NCBI GenBank assembly: GCA_963966185.1
Contig: CAWZYM010000406.1
Location: 265,001 to 329,000, forward strand
Direction: 5' to 3'
Length of the DNA: 64,000 bases
Origin: Rhabditoides inermis
Lineage: Eukaryota > Nematoda > Chromadorea > Rhabditida > Rhabditidae
The notes under the pieces were generated by a model. That model was given only the letters and a program-made list of their open reading frames with translations, was not told where the DNA came from and made no database searches. Position numbers and translations under genes: made by a program. This document shows positions 53,108 through 64,000 of this stretch, one piece after another (position 1 is the stretch's first letter; each line of letters starts with the position of its first letter).

Positions 53108-56100
53108 AACCCTCTATGTGCATACGAGAAAGTGAACGATCAGAGAGTCGGAGAAAATTCATATCAGTAGCAGTGATCAATATATTTTTATTATTACTGA
53201 TGTACTGATCGACTTTGACCGCGGAGGCGCGCGGAGCGTGCCGGAGCGCTTCCTTTGTGCATACGAGAAAGTGAAAGATCAGAGAGTCGGAGAAAATTCA
53301 TATCAGTATCAGTGATCAACATATATTATTATAATTACTGATCTACTGATCGGCTTTGACCGCGGAGGCGCGCGGAGCGTGCCGGAGCGCTTTCCATGTG
53401 CATACGAGAAAGTGAACGATCAGAGAGTCGGAGAAAATTCATATCAGTAGCAGTGATAAAGATATTCTTATTATTACTGATATACTGATCGACTTTGACC
53501 GCGGAGGCGCGCGGAGCGTGCCGGAGCGCTTTCTATGTGCATACGAGAAAATGAACGATCAGAGAGTCGAAGAAAATTCATATCAGTAGCAGTGATCAAT
53601 ATATTCTTATTATTACTGATATACTGATCGACTTTGACCGCGGAGGCGCGCGGAGCGTGCCGGAGCGCTTTCTATGTGCATACGAGAAAATGAACGATCA
53701 GAGAGTCGGAGAAAATTCATATCAGTAGCAGTGATCAATATATTCTTATTATTACTGATATACTGATATACTTTGACCGCGGAGGCGCGCGGAGCGTGCC
53801 GGAGCGCTTTTTATGTGCATACGAGAAAATGAACGATCAGAGAGTCGGAGAAAATTCATATCAGTAGCAGTGATCAATATATTCTTATTATTACTGATAT
53901 ACTGATCGACTTTGACCGCGGAGGCGCGCAGAGCGTGCCGGAGCGCTTTCTATGTGCATACGAGAAAATGAACGATCAGAGAGTCGGAGAAAATTCATAT
54001 CAATAGCAGTGATCAATATATTCTTATTATTACTGATGTACTGATCGACTTTGACCGCGGAGGCGCGCGGAGCGTGCCGGAGCGCTTTCTATGTGCATAC
54101 GAGAAAATGAACGATCAGAGAGTCGGAGAAAATTCATATCAGTAGCAGTGATCAAAATATTCTTATTATTACTGATATACTGATCGACTTTGACCGCGGA
54201 GGCGCGCGGAGCGTGCCGGAGCGCTTTCTATGTGCATACGAGAAAGTGAACGATCAGAGAGTCGGAGAAAATTCATATCAGTAGCAGTGATCAATATATT
54301 CTTATTATTACTGATGTACTGATCGACTTTGACCGCGGAGGCGCGCGGAGCGTGCCGGAGCGCTTCCTTTGTGCATACGAGAAAGTCAAAGATCAGAGAG
54401 TCGGAGAAAATTCATATCAGTATCAGTGATCAACAAATATTATTATAATTACTGATCTACGGATCGGCTTTGACCGCGGAGGCGCGCGGAGCGTGCCGGA
54501 GCGCTTTCCATGTGCATACGAGAAAGTGAACGATCAGAGAGTCGAAGAAAATTCATATCAGTAGCAGTGATCAATATATTTTTATTATTACTGATGTACT
54601 GATCGACTTTGACCGCGGAGGCGCGCGGAGCGTGCCGGAGCGCTTCCTTTGTGCATACGAGAAAGTGAAAGATCAGAGAGTCGGAGAAAATTCATATCAG
54701 TATCAGTGATCAACATATATTATTATAATTACTGATCTACTGATCGGCTTTGACCGCGGAGGCGCGCGGAGCGTGCCGGAGCGCTTTCCATGTGCATACG
54801 AGAAAGTGAACGATCAGAGAGTCGGAGAAAATTCATATCAGTAGCAGTGATAAAGATATTCTTATTATTACTGATATACTGATCGACTTTGACCGCGGAG
54901 GCGCGCGGAGCGTGCCGGAGCGCTTTCTATGTGCATACGAGAAAATGAACGATCAGAGAGTCGAAGAAAATTCATATCAGTAGCAGTGATCAATATATTC
55001 TTATTATTACTGATATACTGATCGACTTTGACCGCGGAGGCGCGCGGAGCGTGCCGGAGCGCTTTCTATGTGCATACGAGAAAATGAACGATCAGAGAGT
55101 CGGAGAAAATTCATATCAGTAGCAGTGATCAATATATTCTTATTATTACTGATATACTGATATACTTTGACCGCGGAGGCGCGCGGAGCGTGCCGGAGCG
55201 CTTTTTATGTGCATACGAGAAAATGAACGATCAGAGAGTCGGAGAAAATTCATATCAGTAGCAGTGATCATTATATTCTTATTATTACTGATATACTGAT
55301 CGACTTTGACCGCGGAGGCGCGCAGAGCGTGCCGGAGCGCTTTCTATGTGCATACGAGAAAATGAACGATCAGAGAGTCGGAGAAAATTCATATCAATAG
55401 CAGTGATCAATATATTCTTATTATTACTGATGTACTGATCGACTTTGACCGCGGAGGCGCGCGGAGCGTGCCGGAGCGCTTTCTATGTGCATACGAGAAA
55501 ATGAACGATCAGAGAGTCGGAGAAAATTCATATCAGTAGCAGTGATCAAAATATTCTTATTATTACTGATATACTGATCGACTTTGACCGCGGAGGCGCG
55601 CGGAGCGTGCCGGAGCGCTTTCTATGTGCATACGAGAAAGTGAACGATCAGAGAGTCGGAGAAAATTCATATCAGTAGCAGTGATCAATATATTCTTATT
55701 ATTACTGATGTACTGATCGACTTTGACCGCGGAGGCGCGCGGAGCGTGCCGGAGCGCTTCCTTTGTGCATACGAGAAAGTCAAAGATCAGAGAGTCGGAG
55801 AAAATTCATATCAGTATCAGTGATCAACAAATATTATTATAATTACTGATCTACTGATCGGCTTTGACCGCGGAGGCGCGCGGAGCGTGCCGGAGCGCTT
55901 TCCATGTGCATACGAGAAAGTGAACGATCAGAGAGTCGGAGAAAATTCATATCAGTAGCAGTGATCAAGATATTCTTATTATTACTGATATACTGATATA
56001 CTTTGACCGCGAAGGCGCGCGAAGCGTGCCGGAGCGCTTTCTTTGTGCATACGAGAAAATGAACGATCAGAGAGTCGGAGAAAATTCATATCAGTAGCAG

Positions 56101-56999
56101 TGATAAATATATTCTTATTATTACTGATATACTGATCGACTTTGACCGCGGAGGCGCGCGGAGCGTGCCGGAGCGCTTTCTATGTGCATACGAGAAAATG
56201 AACGATCAGAGAGTCGAAGAAAATTCATATCAGTAGCAGTGATCAATATATTCTTATTATTACTGATATACTGATCGACTTTGACCGCGGAGGCGCGCGG
56301 AGCGTGCCGGAGCGCTTTCTATGTGCATACGAGAAAATGAACGATCAGAGAGTCGGAGAAAATTCATATCAGTAGCAGTGATCAATATATTCTTATTATT
56401 ACTGAAATACTGATATACTTTGACCGCGAAGGCGCGCGAAGCGTGCCGGAGCGCTTTCTATGTGCATACGAGAAAGTGAACGATCAGAGAGTCGGAGAAA
56501 ATTCATATCAGTAGCAGTGATCAATATATTCTTATTATTACTGATGTACTGATCAACTTTGACCGCGGAGGCGCGCGGAGCGTGCCGGAGCGCTTCCTTT
56601 GTGCATACGAGAAAGTGAAAGATCAGAGAGTCGAAGAAAATTCATATCAGTCTCAGTGATCAACATATATTATTATAATTACTGATCTACTGATCGGCTT
56701 TGACCGCGGAGGCGCGCGGAGCGTGCCGGAGCGCTTTCTATGTGCATACGAGAAGTGAACGATCAGAGAGTCGGAGAAAATTCATATCAGTAGCAGTGAT
56801 CAATATATTCTTATTATTACTGATATACTGATCGACTTTGACCGCGGAGGCGCGCGGAGCGTGCCGGAGCGCTTTCTATGTGCATACGAGAAAATGAACG
56901 ATCAGAGAGTCGGAGAAAATTCATATCAGTAGCAGTGATCAATATATTCTTATTATTACTGATATACTGATATACTTTGACCGCGAAGACGCGCGAAGC
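53108..56999 (+). repeat. Type A satellite array with a 10-monomer (1394-bp) higher-order repeat
   Basis: About 28 monomers, mostly GGAGCGTGCCGGAGCGCTTTC. The landmarks GCGCTTCCTTTGTGC (53247 and 54641), AAAGTCAAAGATC (54382 and 55776) and GCGCTTTTTATGTGC (about 53806 and 55200) each recur 1394 bases apart. A third partial copy follows to about 56990, ending in the private GCGAAGACGCGCG. Confidence 0.95.
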
Positions 57000-58147
<1,148 letters not shown>

Positions 58148-58421
58148 TATGAGCATAGAAAATATTATATCTGTAGAGAAACAGTAACTGTCAACCAGCT
58201 ACTGATAGACTGTGACACTTTCTAAATATTGATAATACTGTAGATTAAAAATAAGGGGAAAAAAGATCAATCTACTGGGAGACTCTGACAACAGTACTTC
58301 TATTAGGAGCACAGCTCCTAATAACACTTCCAGAGAACATATCAAGTCAATCTATATAGCAATCGATAGATAATTTTCTCCTCTTTTCAAACTTATATTT
58401 CTAGCGCGCGAAGCGCGCTAG

Positions 58422-59317
58422 TCTGGTGTAAGTGTAAAATGCCCTATGGTGTCTGTACGTCCATCGCTCTACCGCGCCAGCCACTACTCCTATCTAGCCA
58501 AACGTGACATCGATCCGATGGTCTCGGTCCCGAGATGCAGGATTCCAATTTTCAGATCTTTATCTCTCATATCCGCGGAGCTATAATCTCCAGAAAGTCC
58601 GACGAAATAGCGCGTAATCAGAGAGAGTCAGACACAAAAGCGGCGAAATAGTGTGTGAGGCGAGGAGACGGGTCACTGACGAATCGGCTGCGGTGAGTAG
58701 ACCTTACAAGAACGAGCACTGCGGATCGCAGACTTCAGCTATCGAAAAACGGTTTCGACGTCACTCCTCTACACTCCCTCACCTACAAATCTGCCCGTAA
58801 TCTTTTTATAACTCCTCCTGGTTCCCTTTCACGAAGTGATTTAGTCGAGGCGAGGCGACACCAAACAGTTGTCGCAGGCTGTTCAAGAAAACTAGGCAAT
58901 CGTATGAGGTCTCCCTTCACTACAACATGTATATAGGTGGCCACTACACTTCTACCAAAATTTGCATCTTTTAATGACCTCTGACGTCCGCTATCAATTA
59001 AATTCCTCTAATCGACGCCACTTTATTGCCCCGCGACGAGAGAGTGTGGCGAGGTGAGAGTGCGCCAGCTGCCAGTCTGTCTGCTGTTAGAGAAAGAAAC
59101 AGTAAATTGTGCAAATGAGCGAGAACATCACCACGCACTACGAAACAGCTCACCACACTCCACAAACTGTGTAAATTCTATATTCTGAGCGAATACAATG
59201 CAAATATAACTGTATGCCTTAACGACATTCTATATTCAATCAGGGAAGTGAGGCGAGGCGAAATACTATGTAACCTCCTTTTCTCATCCAATTTCTTTTC
59301 TCATCCCTCTCTTTTTC

Positions 59318-59356
<39 letters not shown>

Positions 59357-62300
59357 CTCTCTCTCTTTCTCTCCCACTCTCCCACTCTCCCTCTCTCCCT
59401 CTCTCCCTCTCTCTCCCTCTCTCTCTATCTCTCGCTTATATTTTATAATATTAGACCAGTGATAACTATAACCCTCTATGTGCATACGAGAAAGTGAACG
59501 ATCAGAGAGTCGGAGAAAATTCATATCAGTAGCAGTGATCAATATATTTTTATTATTACTGATGTACTGATCGACTTTGACCGCGGAGGCGCGCGGAGCG
59601 TGCCGGAGCGCTTCCTTTGTGCATACGAGAAAGTGAAAGATCAGAGAGTCGGAGAAAATTCATATCAGTATCAGTGATCAACATATATTATTATAATTAC
59701 TGATCTACTGATCGGCTTTGACCGCGGAGGCGCGCGGAGCGTGCCGGAGCGCTTTCCATGTGCATACGAGAAAGTGAACGATCAGAGAGTCGGAGAAAAT
59801 TCATATCAGTAGCAGTGATAAAGATATTCTTATTATTACTGATATACTGATCGACTTTGACCGCGGAGGCGCGCGGAGCGTGCCGGAGCGCTTTCTATGT
59901 GCATACGAGAAAATGAACGATCAGAGAGTCGAAGAAAATTCATATCAGTAGCAGTGATCAATATATTCTTATTATTACTGATATACTGATCGACTTTGAC
60001 CGCGGAGGCGCGCGGAGCGTGCCGGAGCGCTTTCTATGTGCATACGAGAAAATGAACGATCAGAGAGTCGGAGAAAATTCATATCAGTAGCAGTGATCAA
60101 TATATTCTTATTATTACTGATATACTGATATACTTTGACCGCGGAGGCGCGCGGAGCGTGCCGGAGCGCTTTTTATGTGCATACGAGAAAATGAACGATC
60201 AGAGAGTCGGAGAAAATTCATATCAGTAGCAGTGATCAATATATTCTTATTATTACTGATATACTGATCGACTTTGACCGCGGAGGCGCGCAGAGCGTGC
60301 CGGAGCGCTTTCTATGTGCATACGAGAAAATGAACGATCAGAGAGTCGGAGAAAATTCATATCAATAGCAGTGATCAATATATTCTTATTATTACTGATG
60401 TACTGATCGACTTTGACCGCGGAGGCGCGCGGAGCGTGCCGGAGCGCTTTCTATGTGCATACGAGAAAATGAACGATCAGAGAGTCGGAGAAAATTCATA
60501 TCAGTAGCAGTGATCAAAATATTCTTATTATTACTGATATACTGATCGACTTTGACCGCGGAGGCGCGCGGAGCGTGCCGGAGCGCTTTCTATGTGCATA
60601 CGAGAAAGTGAACGATCAGAGAGTCGGAGAAAATTCATATCAGTAGCAGTGATCAATATATTCTTATTATTACTGATGTACTGATCGACTTTGACCGCGG
60701 AGGCGCGCGGAGCGTGCCGGAGCGCTTCCTTTGTGCATACGAGAAAGTCAAAGATCAGAGAGTCGGAGAAAATTCATATCAGTATCAGTGATCAACAAAT
60801 ATTATTATAATTACTGATCTACGGATCGGCTTTGACCGCGGAGGCGCGCGGAGCGTGCCGGAGCGCTTTCCATGTGCATACGAGAAAGTGAACGATCAGA
60901 GAGTCGAAGAAAATTCATATCAGTAGCAGTGATCAATATATTTTTATTATTACTGATGTACTGATCGACTTTGACCGCGGAGGCGCGCGGAGCGTGCCGG
61001 AGCGCTTCCTTTGTGCATACGAGAAAGTGAAAGATCAGAGAGTCGGAGAAAATTCATATCAGTATCAGTGATCAACATATATTATTATAATTACTGATCT
61101 ACTGATCGGCTTTGACCGCGGAGGCGCGCGGAGCGTGCCGGAGCGCTTTCCATGTGCATACGAGAAAGTGAACGATCAGAGAGTCGGAGAAAATTCATAT
61201 CAGTAGCAGTGATAAAGATATTCTTATTATTACTGATATACTGATCGACTTTGACCGCGGAGGCGCGCGGAGCGTGCCGGAGCGCTTTCTATGTGCATAC
61301 GAGAAAATGAACGATCAGAGAGTCGAAGAAAATTCATATCAGTAGCAGTGATCAATATATTCTTATTATTACTGATATACTGATCGACTTTGACCGCGGA
61401 GGCGCGCGGAGCGTGCCGGAGCGCTTTCTATGTGCATACGAGAAAATGAACGATCAGAGAGTCGGAGAAAATTCATATCAGTAGCAGTGATCAATATATT
61501 CTTATTATTACTGATATACTGATATACTTTGACCGCGGAGGCGCGCGGAGCGTGCCGGAGCGCTTTTTATGTGCATACGAGAAAATGAACGATCAGAGAG
61601 TCGGAGAAAATTCATATCAGTAGCAGTGATCATTATATTCTTATTATTACTGATATACTGATCGACTTTGACCGCGGAGGCGCGCAGAGCGTGCCGGAGC
61701 GCTTTCTATGTGCATACGAGAAAATGAACGATCAGAGAGTCGGAGAAAATTCATATCAATAGCAGTGATCAATATATTCTTATTATTACTGATGTACTGA
61801 TCGACTTTGACCGCGGAGGCGCGCGGAGCGTGCCGGAGCGCTTTCTATGTGCATACGAGAAAATGAACGATCAGAGAGTCGGAGAAAATTCATATCAGTA
61901 GCAGTGATCAAAATATTCTTATTATTACTGATATACTGATCGACTTTGACCGCGGAGGCGCGCGGAGCGTGCCGGAGCGCTTTCTATGTGCATACGAGAA
62001 AGTGAACGATCAGAGAGTCGGAGAAAATTCATATCAGTAGCAGTGATCAATATATTCTTATTATTACTGATGTACTGATCGACTTTGACCGCGGAGGCGC
62101 GCGGAGCGTGCCGGAGCGCTTCCTTTGTGCATACGAGAAAGTCAAAGATCAGAGAGTCGGAGAAAATTCATATCAGTATCAGTGATCAACAAATATTATT
62201 ATAATTACTGATCTACTGATCGGCTTTGACCGCGGAGGCGCGCGGAGCGTGCCGGAGCGCTTTCCATGTGCATACGAGAAAGTGAACGATCAGAGAGTCG

Positions 62301-64000
62301 GAGAAAATTCATATCAGTAGCAGTGATCAAGATATTCTTATTATTACTGATATACTGATATACTTTGACCGCGAAGGCGCGCGAAGCGTGCCGGAGCGCT
62401 TTCTTTGTGCATACGAGAAAATGAACGATCAGAGAGTCGGAGAAAATTCATATCAGTAGCAGTGATAAATATATTCTTATTATTACTGATATACTGATCG
62501 ACTTTGACCGCGGAGGCGCGCGGAGCGTGCCGGAGCGCTTTCTATGTGCATACGAGAAAATGAACGATCAGAGAGTCGAAGAAAATTCATATCAGTAGCA
62601 GTGATCAATATATTCTTATTATTACTGATATACTGATCGACTTTGACCGCGGAGGCGCGCGGAGCGTGCCGGAGCGCTTTCTATGTGCATACGAGAAAAT
62701 GAACGATCAGAGAGTCGGAGAAAATTCATATCAGTAGCAGTGATCAATATATTCTTATTATTACTGAAATACTGATATACTTTGACCGCGAAGGCGCGCG
62801 AAGCGTGCCGGAGCGCTTTCTATGTGCATACGAGAAAGTGAACGATCAGAGAGTCGGAGAAAATTCATATCAGTAGCAGTGATCAATATATTCTTATTAT
62901 TACTGATGTACTGATCAACTTTGACCGCGGAGGCGCGCGGAGCGTGCCGGAGCGCTTCCTTTGTGCATACGAGAAAGTGAAAGATCAGAGAGTCGAAGAA
63001 AATTCATATCAGTCTCAGTGATCAACATATATTATTATAATTACTGATCTACTGATCGGCTTTGACCGCGGAGGCGCGCGGAGCGTGCCGGAGCGCTTTC
63101 TATGTGCATACGAGAAGTGAACGATCAGAGAGTCGGAGAAAATTCATATCAGTAGCAGTGATCAATATATTCTTATTATTACTGATATACTGATCGACTT
63201 TGACCGCGGAGGCGCGCGGAGCGTGCCGGAGCGCTTTCTATGTGCATACGAGAAAATGAACGATCAGAGAGTCGGAGAAAATTCATATCAGTAGCAGTGA
63301 TCAATATATTCTTATTATTACTGATATACTGATATACTTTGACCGCGAAGACGCGCGAAGCGTGCCGGAGCGCTTTCTATGTGCATACGAGAAAGTGAAC
63401 GATCAGAGAGTCGGAGAAAATGCATATCAGTAGCAGTGATCAATATATTCTTATTATTACTGATGTACTGATCAACTTTGACCGCGGAGGCGCGCGGAGC
63501 GTGCCGGAGCGCTTCCTTTGTGCATACGAGAAAGTGAAAGATCAGAGAGTCGGAGAAAATTCATATCAGTCTCAGTGATCAACATATATTATTATAATTA
63601 CTGATCTACTGATCGGCTTTGACCGCGGAGGCGCGCGGAGCGTGCCGGAGCGCTTTCTATGTGCATACGAGAAGTGAACGATCAGAGAGTCGGAGAAAAT
63701 TCATATCAGTAGCAGTGATCAATATATTCTTATTATTACTGATATACTGATCGACTTTGACCGCGGAGGCGCGCGGAGCGGGCCGGAGCGCTTTCTATGT
63801 GCATACGAGAAAATGAACGATCAGAAGGTCGGAGAAAATTCATATCAGTAGCAGTGATCAATATATTCTTATTATTACTGATATACTGACCGACTTTGAC
63901 CGCGGAGGCGCGCGGAGCGTGCCGGAACGCTTTCTATGTGCATACGAGAAAATGAACGATCAGAGAGTCGGAGAAAATTCATATCAGTAGCAGTGATCAA
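58422..64000 (+). mobile_element. Repeat unit 14: Helitron-like element, 3' end beyond the window
   Basis: It starts TCTGGTGTAAGTG. Bases 58422 to about 63361 repeat unit 13 (the extra tail palindrome belongs to the end of unit 13). After 63361 more A monomers follow to the window edge. Its tail and hairpin are not seen, so the right boundary of the whole array is unknown. Confidence 0.58.
59470..64000 (+). repeat. Type A satellite array, about 32 monomers, running off the window
   Basis: To about 63361 it copies 53108-56999, including both 1394-base blocks. The last 640 bases again contain the CTTCCTTTG monomer, the CATATATTATTATAATTAC monomer and a short AGAAGTGAACG monomer. They resemble 62800-63330, so array growth continues to the right. 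Confidence 0.95.

Overview
The window looks like nuclear DNA from a eukaryote that I cannot place further. The left edge holds a gene with six short exons, GT-AG introns of 41 to 170 bases and matching intron phases. There is also a tRNA-derived SINE and a long-TIR MITE. No bacterial gene, operon, rRNA, CRISPR array or complete tRNA gene was seen.

Layout. Bases 1-807 carry the 5' part of a minus-strand gene for a charged, probably disordered protein; the rest lies off the left edge. Bases 808-1621 are its upstream region and unique flanking DNA. From 1622 to the right edge the window is one continuous complex repeat array. It consists of 14 large units, all in the same orientation. Each begins with TC and has a conserved head of about 0.85-1 kb, usually a (CT)n tract, then tandem satellites, a tail of about 250 bases, and a perfect hairpin whose last four bases are CTAG. 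The next unit starts with TC directly after that CTAG. Thirteen units are complete (about 2.0 to 8.0 kb) and the fourteenth runs off the window.

Two satellite families fill the units: type A (139-base period) and type B (110-base period). They share a GC-rich module and switch into one another there. Both form higher-order repeats (about 1394, 1243, 1210 and 550 bases). Three long (TTA)n and two (GA)n tracts have grown from short seeds inside A monomers. A SINE interrupts a B array at 22395-22690 and a MITE interrupts an A array at about 35524-36005. The last two units are a near-identical 6.4-kb duplication.

Main interpretation. The units look like non-autonomous Helitron-like (rolling-circle) elements joined head to tail. 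Every unit starts TC and every complete unit ends CTAG after a hairpin. The leftmost unit has no hairpin before it and meets host DNA exactly at A|TC. Type A monomers also contain a degenerate copy of the terminal hairpin. No Rep/helicase gene is present, so the Helitron reading is inference. The repeat structure itself is directly visible. Apart from the gene at the left edge I see no convincing protein-coding gene; open frames in the array are by-products of the repeats.
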